Origin: Pleurocapsa sp. CCALA 161
GTDB lineage: Bacteria; Cyanobacteriota; Cyanobacteriia; Cyanobacteriales; Xenococcaceae
Assembly: GCF_003003995.1 (NCBI RefSeq)
Contig: NZ_PVWF01000051.1
Coordinates: forward strand, 1-37,806
DNA: 37,806 bases
Direction: 5' to 3'
The first letter of the stretch is position 1. Each line of letters opens with the position of its first letter. Positions 1-8,749 of this stretch are shown here, piece by piece. The notes under the pieces are model-generated. The model did not search any database. It saw nothing but the letters and a program-made list of their open reading frames with translations, and was not told the DNA's origin. A program made the translations under genes and the position numbers.

Positions 1-734
1 TTACTCAAAGTTCTTGCTGCTTCGATTCCCCTACAGTCTAACTTATCTGATAGCTGAATTTTCTTGCGCTTACCCTGTTGTCCTATCCATTGCAGTCTAT
101 CATGATTGAGACTTGAAACTTGAGCTAGAGTATTACTATTATTAGTAGCTTTTAACCTAGTCAACATAGTAATAATAGCTATTTCTGTTTCTTGATTTAG
201 TTGACTATCTATCAAAACAATTTCCATTGCTTGAGGAAAAGCTAATGCTATTACATCAGGTTCGAGTTGTTTTAGTAATCGATCAACTGATTGAGGAACT
301 TTTAAAGCAGCTTTAACTCCCATGAGCATCAAATCGTCTAAATGAAGTTTCTTTAATGAACTAGAAAGTAAGTCAAGATTATTTTGTTTGTCTGGCTGAC
401 TAATTTGAATTAAATAGGCAAATAATCTTTGCAGTTTTCTTTTTTGATCAGAGGTAAGTCGGTCGTAACTATTAATGGGAAAAACAGTCTTTTGACGATC
501 AAGATTATCAAGAATTTGCTGCCAGTCTTTTGAGTTACAAAGATCTGGTTTACCAACTGTCAGGGAAACTTTAATTTTTTCTGCTTGACGAGTCAGATAA
601 GTAACTTGAGCTTGTACTCCCAAATAACTAAGCCATCTAGCGATCGTTTCCATCAAAGTTGAATATGTATTTTGGGAACTGGCTAACCGACGAATTTGAG
701 TGTCTACTAAAGGACGAACAATCTGTGAAAGCAT
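1..734 (-). CDS. Conserved-looking hypothetical protein, 3' end outside window
   Basis: An open frame runs from an ATG at 734 to the left edge without a stop, giving at least 244 residues, so the C-terminus is missing. The protein is soluble, Gln/Leu/Lys-rich and mostly helical in character, with no signal peptide, membrane segment or catalytic motif that I recognise. Codon use is like that of the neighbouring cyanobacterial genes, and the long uninterrupted frame supports a real gene. No Shine-Dalgarno sequence is visible before the ATG. It lies 135 nt downstream of the PsiE-family gene on the same strand and could be co-transcribed. I do not assign a function. Confidence 0.7.
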   Translation of the reverse strand, partial: MLSQIVRPLVDTQIRRLASSQNTYSTLMETIARWLSYLGVQAQVTYLTRQAEKIKVSLTVGKPDLCNSKDWQQILDNLDRQKTVFPINSYDRLTSDQKRKLQRLFAYLIQISQPDKQNNLDLLSSSLKKLHLDDLMLMGVKAALKVPQSVDRLLKQLEPDVIALAFPQAMEIVLIDSQLNQETEIAIITMLTRLKATNNSNTLAQVSSLNHDRLQWIGQQGKRKKIQLSDKLDCRGIEAARTLS

Positions 735-869
735 CGTATTTATTTTCTGTCTGTTGAATAATGTCAGTTAGGGAAATGAGGTAGGATATAGCCCGCAAAG
801 CTGAGCGAGCGAATTTTTTCAGCTGGAATCTGACTCAAAGATCTTCTGCCAAATCAGCAGATATGCACC

Positions 870-1316
870 TTAGTGTTCGATTGAACCTTCAACCTTGTGG
901 CTGACTAGCATCAAACCGCCTAATACTACTAAGAAAGCACATATAGCAAAAACGAGCATTGCATCCATATGAATTATGCCTTCAACAATTATTTCTCGTA
1001 GAATCGATACCACAGTTACTTCAACAGCTACACCTACAAAAATTCTGTGATATTTGAGATAAACTGCTAAGAGACGAAATAGTTCTACTAAAATTAGTAT
1101 GAATAAGGCTTGAGCGGTAAGTTCTTTGACATCCATCCCCGATCTCAAACCGACGAAAATATCTACCAGAATTATCATCATTTTGAATACTAGACCGATA
1201 CCGCAGGCAAGAACCATTAAATCTTGTAGCTTATCCAAATTATTGAAAACTCTTGTAAAACTAAATCTAGAATTAGAATTACGAGATTTATGTTTGTTGC
1301 CGATCGCATTATTCAT
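870..1316 (-). CDS. PsiE-family (phosphate-starvation-inducible type) membrane protein
   Basis: This 148-residue protein has a short basic N-terminus and about four hydrophobic segments (roughly residues 31-52, 65-90, 92-110 and 117-138). The stretch around LVELFRLLAVYLKYHR followed by VAVEVTVVSILREII is characteristic of the PsiE family. Members are small inner-membrane proteins of unknown biochemical function, named from phosphate-starvation induction in enterobacteria. An AAGGAG ribosome site lies 8 nt before the ATG. The gene sits between an unknown gene and an exported repeat protein on the same strand. In this neighbourhood of proton- and anion-handling membrane proteins a stress-related membrane role is plausible, but that is inference. 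Confidence 0.8.
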   Translation of the reverse strand: MNNAIGNKHKSRNSNSRFSFTRVFNNLDKLQDLMVLACGIGLVFKMMIILVDIFVGLRSGMDVKELTAQALFILILVELFRLLAVYLKYHRIFVGVAVEVTVVSILREIIVEGIIHMDAMLVFAICAFLVVLGGLMLVSHKVEGSIEH

Positions 1317-1485
1317 TTTATTTTCTCCTTATGTTAGTTTGTCTTTTGGTTTTTCTGAAATTATTTAGATTGGGAGAAGTAGATTTAAATTAAGCCTCAG
1401 CCTTAATTAATTAAAGTTTAAAAGCTGAAATATTTAACTTGCTACTTCTTTACCCTGAAAGTGAGAGTTGCTTTAAAAAGCATAA

Positions 1486-2298
1486 TTAAGCAGCGTCGCT
1501 ATTCGGCTGACTCCAATTGTCTACTTTAGTTTTCCCGTTAATTTGAATTTGGCTTATTTGTTTGTTGGGAATGGTATAAGGTGTTGGAACATCAGAAACA
1601 ACTTTTAGGCTAGGAAGATCTTTTTTGCTCTCTGTATTTTCTTCTGCTGTTTCAGGTTCTTGACTAAAGTTAATTAATCGAGTGGGGGCTAATCCAGCTT
1701 GGATAGACTGCTGACTATCTCTAGATTCGTACTGCTGTAGATCTTTTTCGTTGAATGCTTGATTTTGTCCTTGAGCCTGATTTTTTTCGACTATAACTAA
1801 TTTCTGAGCCTCTTTTTTGGGACGATGAAAAATCTCCGGAACAACTAGGCTTAGTCCAATTATGCTTAAAAAAGAGAAAAATTCAATTTCCAGTGCTTTT
1901 TTGGAAGTAAACATTTCGGGGATGGTCGTTGCGGTTGATTGTCCGTGACCATCTGTTGCGGTGGTTGATTGTCCATGACCATCTGTTGCGGTGGTTGATT
2001 GTCCGTGACCACCTGCTGCTGCGGTTGATTGTTCATGACCATCTGTTGCGGTGGTTGATTGTCCGTGACTACCTGCTGCGGTGGTTGATTGTCCGTGACT
2101 ATCTGCTGCTGTGGTTGATTGTCCGTGACTATCTGTTGCTTTGGTTGATTTCTTAACTACCTCTTGTTGAGTAGTCTCAGCTACATAGGCACCATTAGAG
2201 CCACTAGCTGCATTTACCATTTCAATTGGGGCGAAAGCTCCTACAGCTATTGTTGTCATTACTGGAGCTATTTTTAGCAGATTGAGCTTTAAATTCAT
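1486..2298 (-). CDS. Exported or membrane-anchored protein with seven decapeptide repeats
   Basis: The 270-residue product starts with a signal-peptide-like segment (residues 1-31, possible cleavage after VNA). Seven near-identical decapeptides of type TATDGHGQST follow at about residues 52-125, then a hydrophobic segment around 140-157 (FFSFLSIIGLSLVV) and a polar Gln/Glu-rich tail. This suggests a periplasmic, His/Gly/Gln/Ser/Thr-rich linker before a membrane anchor with the tail in the cytoplasm. The regularly spaced histidines could bind metal or act as a flexible spacer; nothing proves either. I recognise no family. The ATG at 2298 has only a weak AGG upstream. The repeat region is encoded by a 30-bp minisatellite. 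Confidence 0.7.
   Translation of the reverse strand: MNLKLNLLKIAPVMTTIAVGAFAPIEMVNAASGSNGAYVAETTQQEVVKKSTKATDSHGQSTTAADSHGQSTTAAGSHGQSTTATDGHEQSTAAAGGHGQSTTATDGHGQSTTATDGHGQSTATTIPEMFTSKKALEIEFFSFLSIIGLSLVVPEIFHRPKKEAQKLVIVEKNQAQGQNQAFNEKDLQQYESRDSQQSIQAGLAPTRLINFSQEPETAEENTESKKDLPSLKVVSDVPTPYTIPNKQISQIQINGKTKVDNWSQPNSDAA
1933..2152 (-). repeat. 30-bp in-frame minisatellite
   Basis: The word GGTTGATT recurs on the plus strand at 1933, 1963, 1993, 2023, 2053, 2083, 2113 and 2143, exactly 30 bp apart, giving seven full units and a partial eighth. Differences between units are single substitutions, so the period and the reading frame of the host gene are kept. Such arrays change copy number by slippage or recombination. 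Confidence 0.95.
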
Positions 2299-2458
2299 AA
2301 CCTAAATATTTGTACTTTTAAAAACATCTTTCACAATATAGATTAGTCTAAAAAAGTGTCAAAATCGGAACAAAAGTGACTATTTTCTTTTTTTAAATCA
2401 ATAAGTTAAATATTATCAAAAACTAAAGGATTATTATTAAACATAAAAATGCTAGAAG

Positions 2459-2502
2459 CAAAAAAGCAAAAAAAGATAGAGAAAGTGATCGCTTTCTCTA
2501 TC
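2459..2502 (-). terminator. Rho-independent terminator of the MATE gene
   Basis: A perfect 11-bp stem (GATAGAGAAAG at 2475-2485 with CTTTCTCTATC at 2492-2502) and a 6-nt loop are followed on the minus strand by seven T, then GC, then more T. It lies 80 nt downstream of the MATE transporter stop codon, as expected for its terminator. Confidence 0.85.
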
Positions 2503-2581
2503 CTGGAGCCAACACTTAAGTAGCAAAAAAGTTAATCAGAAAATTGAAGGAAATGAAGTCAAATTAACTTTATTTACAGTG

Positions 2582-3940
2582 CTACGATTCGTTTTGCCAC
2601 GATAAACTTTTGCTGATTTGAACTCCCCAAATTTTGATGCCTAAAGAAATAGCCAGGGTTGCCATATACATAGTTAATGCTAACCATAATATGTGATTAT
2701 TTTGAACATACCAAGCGAACCAGGCTACGGGAATAAATCCAAATCCTAAAGCAATGATGGCAGAATTTCGGAGTTTTGCGCTTTCTTTTAAGCCAATAAC
2801 ATATCCTTCCAGAACAAAAGCAACAGCACCAAAGGATAACAGTGGTAATAACCAAGTGATATAGGCGATCGCACTATGGCTAATCTCACTGTGACTGGTA
2901 AGCAAAGTAAAAATTGTTTCAGGAAAGAGAATCGAGACTGAGGCAAACATTAAAGAAATAGTCAGGCTAGCAAACATGGAAACGTTCAATAACGGCATCA
3001 TTTTTTCTGTCTCACCTGTGCCTCGAAAATTACCGATGAGAGTTTGGGTAGTAAGACCAATTCCGTTAACCGTAAACTGACTCAAAAGTACAATTTGAAG
3101 TATTAGTCCATTAGCTGCAACTATATCGGTTCCCATTCCTGCACTGAGGTTAGTAAAAATAGAGTAGGCAGTAATCATGGCTACATAGCGGACTAGGATA
3201 TTGCCCTTAAGAATGATGGTAGACTTTAGAGCTTGCCAGTCAAACACTTTCTCTAACGCTGGGGGTAAAGCTTGCCAATCAATACAGGAGGCAACTCCAA
3301 TTAGTGCTACCAATAAGGCTAAATACTGACTCAAGGCTGTAGCTAGTCCTGCACCCATACTTGACCATCCCCATTGATTAATCATGAAATAGTCCATGAT
3401 TGCATTTGAGATGTTACCAACTAGAGCAATTGCCAGTACCAAAGCACTTTTTTCTTGCCCCAAAAACCAACCAATGAGAACAAAGTTAAGTAAAACCGCA
3501 GGTGCACCCCAAATACGTGCATTAAAGTAATCCACTCCAAAGGCTTCAATATCAGGAGAACCAGAGAGAATAGCAAAACCAAACTTTTGAATTGGGTATT
3601 GTAAAAATAAAATAATCATGGCGATCGCCATTGCCACCAAAGCACCTCTTAATCCTGCTAGCAGAATCTGTTCCTGGTCGTTTTCGCCTACTGCCTGAGA
3701 CGTCAGAGCATTAGTACCATTACGAAAGAATTTTAAAATTCGATAGAGGTAATCAAATAGAATTCCTCCTAAAATAACTCCTGCTAGGTGGCGAATATCT
3801 GATAGATGACCGAGAAAAGCTGTATCGCAAATTCCCGCTAGAGGAACCATCATGTTAGAAAATATGCTAACGCTAGCTAGTTTAGAAAAACGAGGTAGAA
3901 AGCTGGCATAGCGAGATGGCAAGGAAAAAGATAAAGTCAT
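2582..3940 (-). CDS. MATE-family efflux transporter, DinF-like
   Basis: The 452-residue product is almost entirely hydrophobic, with about 12 predicted membrane helices and the normal length for the MATE family. The N-terminal stretch with PLAGICDTAFLGHL, and the following RILKFFRNGTNALTSQAVG, fit the DinF-like branch common in cyanobacteria. The internal duplication typical of MATE proteins is visible as a second half starting near residue 240. Such proteins export organic cations or drugs in exchange for H+ or Na+; the substrate here cannot be read from sequence. The ATG has a weak AAAGGA upstream. A strong terminator follows the gene, so it is probably transcribed alone. A dispersed repeat overlaps the start region. 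Confidence 0.9.
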   Translation of the reverse strand: MTLSFSLPSRYASFLPRFSKLASVSIFSNMMVPLAGICDTAFLGHLSDIRHLAGVILGGILFDYLYRILKFFRNGTNALTSQAVGENDQEQILLAGLRGALVAMAIAMIILFLQYPIQKFGFAILSGSPDIEAFGVDYFNARIWGAPAVLLNFVLIGWFLGQEKSALVLAIALVGNISNAIMDYFMINQWGWSSMGAGLATALSQYLALLVALIGVASCIDWQALPPALEKVFDWQALKSTIILKGNILVRYVAMITAYSIFTNLSAGMGTDIVAANGLILQIVLLSQFTVNGIGLTTQTLIGNFRGTGETEKMMPLLNVSMFASLTISLMFASVSILFPETIFTLLTSHSEISHSAIAYITWLLPLLSFGAVAFVLEGYVIGLKESAKLRNSAIIALGFGFIPVAWFAWYVQNNHILWLALTMYMATLAISLGIKIWGVQISKSLSWQNES

Positions 3941-3945
3941 AATAA

Positions 3946-3967
3946 CGAAGTGTATCCTTTAGGATAA
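3946..3967. repeat. Dispersed GCGAAG/TCCTTTAGGA palindromic repeat, copy 1
   Basis: CGAAGTGTATCCTTTAGGAT lies just upstream of the MATE start. Its core, ATCCTTTAGGAT, is a near-palindrome. The same element recurs in inverted orientation at 24222-24244, and related forms occur at 8569-8665 and 21978-22001. Confidence 0.75.
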
Positions 3968-4054
3968 ATAATTGTCTTAGTTTGTTGGCAAAAATGACTA
4001 TGGGAAAAATGATTTAGGTGGGATTTTTGAAGTTATACTACTTCACTTTTGTTC

Positions 4055-4378
4055 TTAGTAATTATTAAATCCCTGGGAGTCCGATAACTCTTGTTGAATT
4101 TTTGAGATCATTTCATTTTTTTTGAGGCTTCCTTTTTTTGGTGATTCTTCTAGTAAAAAAGGTAATCCTCCTGTTTGATATTTATGTAACCAATGATGAA
4201 TTGTCGATTCTTTTCTACCAATAATAACTGTCAATTGTTTAATGGTTTCTACTGCGTTAACTTTCAGCAAATAAAGACAGCGTATTTTGGTATATCCTGA
4301 TGCTTTTTTCTGTTGCTTCATCAGCAATTTTAATTCTTCTACTGACTCAGCTATTTCTATTTTTGGTACTCCAGACAT
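4055..4378 (-). pseudogene. IS630-type transposase remnant, N-terminal HTH part only
   Basis: A 107-residue reading frame holds a helix-turn-helix region (about residues 25-80, with IIGRKESTIHHWLHKYQTGG) like the N-terminal DNA-binding part of IS630/Tc1-type transposases. It ends shortly afterwards without any DDE catalytic domain. The start, with KIEIAESVEEL, resembles the start of the 7554-8021 remnant, so both derive from the same transposase type. It lies between the MATE gene and ndhD. Transposition function should be lost, although a DNA-binding product is still possible. Confidence 0.7.
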
Positions 4379-4448
4379 TGAATTTAATTATGTTTTTACT
4401 TTTTCTTAAGTCTTTCATTACTTTTGATAAATGGTATTAGATAGAAAT

Positions 4449-4526
4449 AGGATTGTTTTACCTACTGTTGGTTCAAGCGAGAAATTTTTGATGTTGGTTG
4501 TTGCTATTACCTAGAAAAACAATCCT
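4449..4526. repeat. Inverted repeat beyond the IS630 remnant
   Basis: AGGATTGTTTT at 4449-4459 is the exact reverse complement of AAAACAATCCT at 4516-4526, with a 56-nt spacer. It lies between the HTH remnant and the ndhD stop codon and could be left over from an insertion. No T-tract follows it on either strand, so it does not look like a normal terminator. Confidence 0.5.
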
Positions 4527-4567
4527 TTTCCTGAACAGACCTGTTAAAGATTAAGCTCAGCAATAAT

Positions 4568-6217
4568 CTAACCCAGGTTGAAGAGTAAGATCTTGTCTAG
4601 TTCATTGATGCTAATCATACCTAGAGTTTCATTTGGTTTTATTTCAGGTGCGCTTTTAGGCTTGATGGAAGCATACAAATCATTTGTCCGAGAAACATTA
4701 GCCAATACTTGATGTTCGTGAGCAGCAACTTGAGTTGTTTTGACATCATAAGTTTGAGTAGCTAGTTTGGGATACAAGCCGATACCGATGATCGGAATCA
4801 AAAGACAAGCAGTAATAAAGATTTCTCTGGGTTGAGCATCTGACCACATAATCTTTTTGTCTTCTAAGAAACTATTTTCTTTGCCGTAAAAGATTTCTCT
4901 TAACATTGAGAGCAAGTAAATAGGAGTCATAATCAATCCCAATGCTGCCAGCATGACTACAATAACTTTGAACGAAGAAGTATAAGCGTCGCTAGTGGCT
5001 AGACCAAGAAATACGGTGATTTCGCCAATAAAGCCACTCATTCCAGGAAGCGCCAGGGAAGCTAGAGAGCCAGCAGTAAATAGAGCAAAGGTTTTGGGCA
5101 TTTTCTCTGCCAGTCCACCCATTTCATCGAGCCATAAGGTATGAGTGCGATCGTAAGTTACCCCGCTGAGGAAGAATAACGCAGCAGCAATTAAACCATG
5201 AGAAAGCATCTGTAACATTGCACCGCTTAAACCTAGGTCGTTGAAGCAAGCAATACCAATGAGAACAAAGCCCATGTGAGATATTGAAGAGTATGCCATC
5301 CGTCGTTTGAGGTTGGTCTGTCCAAAGGCTGCAAAAGCACCGTAGACAATATTGACAATTCCCAAAACAATCAGCACAGGAGCAAAATAAACATGAGCAT
5401 CAGGCAACATTTCGATATTCATCCGAATCAGCGCATAACCACCCATTTTTAGTAACACACCTGCCAAAACCATTGAAATTGGCGCAGATGCCTCACCATG
5501 AGCGTCAGGCAACCAGGTATGAAAAGGAAAGATAGGTAGCTTGACACCAAAGGCAATTAAGAAAGCTGCGTAGACAGTAAGCTCTAATGGCAGAGGATAG
5601 TTTTTGAGAGTTAAAGCTTCAAGGTCGAAAGTAACTGTGTCGCCATAAAAAGCGAGTGCTAATGCTCCAACTAGAATAAATATCGATGCTAAGGCAGTGT
5701 AGAGAATGAACTTGGTAGCTGCATATCGACGTTTTGGACCGCCCCAGATTGAAATGAGTAGATAAACTGGAACTAATTCTATTTCCCACATTAAGAAGAA
5801 TAAAAGCAGGTCTTTAGCTAGAAATACTCCTAACTGCGCACTATACATAGATAGCAACAGGAAGTAAAAAAGCTTTGGCTTATTCTTGACTTTCCACGCC
5901 GCCAAGATTGATAGAGTATTCACCAAGCCTGTTAATACAACTAGAGGCCAAGAGAGGTCATCAGCACCTAGCGACCAATTGAGGTTTAACTGAGGTATCC
6001 AGGAATAAGTTTCTACTAATTGAAAAGTAGGATTTTGAAAGTCGTAACAATGCCAAGAAATAAAGGCAATTAAGGAAAGGTCAATAAAACCTACAGCAAA
6101 GGCATACCAGCGGATTGTTTTGCCGTCTTTATCTGGTATTAAAGGAATAAATAAAGCAGCAATCAACGGAAATAAAGTAGCTATAGTTAGCCAGGGGAAT
6201 TGATTATTAATCATCAT
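4568..6217 (-). CDS. ndhD: NAD(P)H-quinone oxidoreductase subunit 4 (NdhD, D1/D2-like)
   Basis: This 549-residue protein is a proton-pumping antiporter-like subunit of the NDH-1 membrane arm. It shows about 14 membrane helices and the classic core with [34 protein letters not shown] and the lysine-bearing [18 protein letters not shown]. The long form with the [19 protein letters not shown] region fits the D1/D2 (respiratory and cyclic electron flow) type better than the D3/D4 CO2-uptake type, though phylogeny would be needed. Two adjacent ATG codons (6217, 6214) mark the start. In several cyanobacteria ndhF1 and ndhD1 are close neighbours; here 2.5 kb with a carbonic anhydrase gene, an IS remnant and a receiver gene separates them, which suggests later insertion. 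Confidence 0.93.
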   Translation of the reverse strand: MMINNQFPWLTIATLFPLIAALFIPLIPDKDGKTIRWYAFAVGFIDLSLIAFISWHCYDFQNPTFQLVETYSWIPQLNLNWSLGADDLSWPLVVLTGLVNTLSILAAWKVKNKPKLFYFLLLSMYSAQLGVFLAKDLLLFFLMWEIELVPVYLLISIWGGPKRRYAATKFILYTALASIFILVGALALAFYGDTVTFDLEALTLKNYPLPLELTVYAAFLIAFGVKLPIFPFHTWLPDAHGEASAPISMVLAGVLLKMGGYALIRMNIEMLPDAHVYFAPVLIVLGIVNIVYGAFAAFGQTNLKRRMAYSSISHMGFVLIGIACFNDLGLSGAMLQMLSHGLIAAALFFLSGVTYDRTHTLWLDEMGGLAEKMPKTFALFTAGSLASLALPGMSGFIGEITVFLGLATSDAYTSSFKVIVVMLAALGLIMTPIYLLSMLREIFYGKENSFLEDKKIMWSDAQPREIFITACLLIPIIGIGLYPKLATQTYDVKTTQVAAHEHQVLANVSRTNDLYASIKPKSAPEIKPNETLGMISINELDKILLFNLG

Positions 6218-6674
6218 ATTTTGTAGGGAAAGAGGTTGATCAAAAATTATCTTCAGAGCTAACTGAATATTTGTCTTAAGTTAAATAAGACTAGAGTCAA
6301 TCTTCTTGGTTATTGAAAAATAAGACTGGCAAGAAGACACATAAAAAGATCATGGTAGGAATTTGAGGCATTTGAGCTGTTCTTAATTAATTGTTCTTAT
6401 AGTACGAGATTAATAGTGACAAAATCGAAACAAAAATAGATAAATTATCGATAAAAGATTACTTAGTGAATGAAAAATAACTAAAATGTATAATCGGTCA
6501 CTATTTTATAAAAAAACTACTACTTACTCTCATAAAGTCGTAAAAGAGAGCAAATAGTAGATAAAAAAATCTGATGATGATAAGCGATCGCTAGATGAAT
6601 CTAGTTAAGTGCCTGGAAAGAATCACTTACAGTTAATGCTTGATAATTTCTGACTTTAAATATCGGTATTACAA
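6218..6674. other. Intergenic region between ndhD and carbonic anhydrase genes
   Basis: This AT-rich stretch of 457 nt has no gene. It holds a hairpin with a T-tract (6511-6560) that fits a terminator of the upstream carbonic anhydrase gene. The remaining part next to 6217 must contain the ndhD promoter. I see no clear -35/-10 pair. Confidence 0.5.
6511..6560 (-). terminator. Likely terminator of the carbonic anhydrase gene
   Basis: On the minus strand CTACTA (6555-6560) pairs with TAGTAG (6517-6522), and inside this stem an inner GAGAG/CTCTC pair forms. The stem is followed directly by six T. It lies 115 nt after the carbonic anhydrase stop codon. The stem has internal mismatches, so strength is uncertain. 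Confidence 0.6.
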
Positions 6675-7430
6675 TTAATTTTCTCCATTTTTGTTTCTAA
6701 CAAGACTAACTTGACCCGTTGTTAAACTGTAGTAAGCTCCAACGATTTTCAGTTTGCCTTGTTCGACCAAATCATGAAGTAAAGGGGAGGAATTAAGGGT
6801 TTTAACTTGTAATCTGACATTCTCTTTAATAGTATCAGTATAAATTTTTTCTGAATCTTCTTTATTTGCTCTGTTAACAGCTGGTTGAATTGCTGCTATG
6901 ATACTACCCATCTGACCTGGGAGTGGCTTTCCTTCTAAAGCAGCTTTGACTGCACCACATTTTTCATGACCAATTACCATAAGTAGTTTTGAACCTAACA
7001 CATAAGTGCCATATTCTAAGCTCCCAATTTCTTCTGGAGTAGCTATATTTCCCGCATCACGCACTACAAATAAATCTCCAAAACCTCTATCGAATATAAC
7101 TTCAACAGGAACTCTTGAATCTGCACAGCTCATTATCGAAACGAGAGGTTTTTGCTCTTTGGAAACTTCTTGTAAGCGTATATAATCTTGGTTACGAGAT
7201 TCAGGTCTATTTTCAACAAATCGCTGATTCCCTAGTAATAATTCTTCTAAAACTTTTTCTGGAGTTGAATTTTCGCCAAGTGTATCTAGAGCAATAGTTG
7301 TCTCTTTAATTGTCTCTTGTTTTTGAAAAGAATTAGTCTGAAAAGCTGTGGCTTTAGTCGCAATTGTTGTTCCCAGAGCAATTGTACCAAGTTGGAGTAA
7401 TTTTCTTCTAGCTACTGAGTAATTATTCAT
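6675..7430 (-). CDS. Tat-exported beta-class carbonic anhydrase
   Basis: Beta-carbonic anhydrase interconverts CO2 and bicarbonate with a zinc ion. From the ATG at 7430 (251 aa) the zinc and catalytic residues are all present: C102, D104 and R106 in SCADSR, and H155 and C158 in GHEKCG. The N-terminus, with ARRKLLQLGTIALGTT, is a twin-arginine signal, so the enzyme should act in the periplasm or thylakoid lumen. The frame extends upstream to a TTG at 7508, but the ATG places the RR near the N-terminus as Tat signals require. Synechocystis EcaB is a comparable exported beta-CA reported to affect NDH-1-linked CO2 uptake. The location between ndhD and ndhF fits such a role, by inference. Confidence 0.92.
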   Translation of the reverse strand: MNNYSVARRKLLQLGTIALGTTIATKATAFQTNSFQKQETIKETTIALDTLGENSTPEKVLEELLLGNQRFVENRPESRNQDYIRLQEVSKEQKPLVSIMSCADSRVPVEVIFDRGFGDLFVVRDAGNIATPEEIGSLEYGTYVLGSKLLMVIGHEKCGAVKAALEGKPLPGQMGSIIAAIQPAVNRANKEDSEKIYTDTIKENVRLQVKTLNSSPLLHDLVEQGKLKIVGAYYSLTTGQVSLVRNKNGEN

Positions 7431-7553
7431 AATTTTCATCTGATTTAGTTGATTGTAAGTAATTTGGATTTTAGTTGCAATCAATAATATAATTAAAGGT
7501 TTTTTCAATAATTAGGCTATTTGATTAAATTAGTCACAATTTCAAAGATATTC

Positions 7554-8021
7554 TTAAATCTTGTTTATTCTTTGAGTATTGATTTGAGGAACAGTAACAG
7601 AAATATTCAAATTTTCTTTTAGACGATAACGTATAAGCTGATAAACTGCCGTATAGCTTATTTCTATACCATGCTCTTTTTTTACCCATAAATGTGCTTC
7701 TTTATAGCTATGAAATTGCTCTGAGTCTTGTAACTTTTTTTTGAGACTTTGTTCTATAAACGGAGTAATCTTCTTGTTTCTACCGCTACTTTTTTCCTTA
7801 GTCAGCAAGGCTTTTAGACCTTGAGAACGATATATATTTAACCACCTAAATATTGTAGTTCTATGTTTTCCTAAAAGTAAAGAGATTGCTGCAACTGTTT
7901 TTACGCGATCGCTTTTAATCCAGTATATTACTTGTATTCTTTCTCTTACTTCTATAAATTCTGTCAGTCTGAGTAATTCTTCTAATTCTGTAGTTGTTTC
8001 GGCGATTTCTATTTTAACCAT
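7554..8021 (-). pseudogene. IS630-type transposase remnant, HTH part (orfA-like)
   Basis: The 155-residue frame matches the N-terminal half of cyanobacterial IS630-family transposases. It has an HTH around AAISLLLGKHRTTIFRWLN, a linker with SSGRNKKITP, and a second HTH-like part with WVKKEHGIEISYTAVYQLI. The sequence stops being transposase-like after YRLKENL, where the DDE domain should begin, and no catalytic part follows downstream on the same strand. In some IS630 elements the HTH part is a separate orfA; here orfB is missing, so the element is dead. It sits between the carbonic anhydrase and a receiver gene. Confidence 0.75.
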
Positions 8022-8088
8022 ATTCTTAACAGTTTTTTCTTTCGCTTTTTTTACACTGTTGTAGATAATTCATGACTAATTAATAGGT

Positions 8089-8451
8089 TTAAGCAACTAA
8101 TCGGTCGATTGTATTGACTAAATTTTCTTGACCGACGGGCTTAGTTAAATAAGCATTTGCTCCTATTTTTAGACCCCAGAATTGTTCTATTTCGCTTTTT
8201 CTAATTGAACAAATAACTACAGGAATGTTTTTGGTCGCTGCTTTTTGCTTAAGCCGCTGACAAACATTAAAGCCACTAATATCAGGTAAAATAACATCCA
8301 AAAGAATTATATCTGGGGGGCTATTTTCAATTATTCTCAAAGCTTCTGCACCACTTCTGGTAATTAAAACATTGAAACCTTTCCTCAGAAATAAAGGAAT
8401 AAAGTTATTTAGATCGATAAAAGAGTCTTCGACAATCAACAGGTTTTTCAT
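8089..8451 (-). CDS. CheY-like single-domain response regulator
   Basis: A 120-residue stand-alone receiver domain with all key residues: acidic pocket E8/D9, phospho-acceptor D52 in LLDVILPD, a serine at 82 at the switch position, and K104 in LTKP. There is no output domain, so it would signal by protein-protein contact. The form is like PatA/CheY-type receivers found in cyanobacterial phosphorelays. Its partner kinase is not adjacent. It lies between the IS630 remnant and the repeat block upstream of ndhF, so its placement between the NDH-1 genes may be accidental. Confidence 0.9.
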   Translation of the reverse strand: MKNLLIVEDSFIDLNNFIPLFLRKGFNVLITRSGAEALRIIENSPPDIILLDVILPDISGFNVCQRLKQKAATKNIPVVICSIRKSEIEQFWGLKIGANAYLTKPVGQENLVNTIDRLVA

Positions 8452-8486
8452 AATTAGTCATTAGTTATTCATTCATAGTGCTTTGT

Positions 8487-8737
8487 CAATTAATCAATGA
8501 TGGGTGAGCAAGCTTGGAGTAATGAGTAATGAGTAATGAGTTTTTTACCTACTACCTACTACCTATATGCGAAGCGGGACGCGCCCCCAGGCGCTAATCC
8601 TTTAGGGTATCCTTTAGGACTACCTACTACCTACTACCTATTTGCGAAGCTTATCCTTTAGGACTACCTACTACCTACTACCTACCCCCAACCCATCAAT
8701 TAATATTTGACAGACTAATAGCTCAAGCTTGCTCAGA
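8487..8737. repeat. Heptamer-repeat block with inverted flanks
   Basis: This intergenic block has three kinds of repeat. GAGTAAT heptamers occur at about 8516-8541. CTACCTA heptamers occur in three clusters (about 8547-8564, 8621-8640 and 8665-8684). Two copies of a GCGAAG...TCCTTTAGGA element lie near 8569-8620 and 8644-8663. The block is bracketed by TGAGCAAGCTTG (8505-8516) and CAAGCTTGCTCA (8724-8735), and also by TGATGGGT (8498-8505) and ACCCATCA (8691-8698) in inverted orientation. Short tandemly repeated heptamers of this type are known in filamentous and other large-genome cyanobacteria. Confidence 0.8.
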
Positions 8738-8749
8738 TTTAACGGTAAA

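Noticed and set aside
1929-2156. Plus-strand frame with repeated RDHLLRWLIV units
   Set aside because: It is the antisense of the minisatellite in the exported protein gene; a 30-bp period keeps all frames open, so the open frame is not evidence of a gene.
8487-8737. CRISPR array
   Set aside because: The repeats are heptamers and palindromes without regular 30-40 nt spacers, and no cas gene is nearby.
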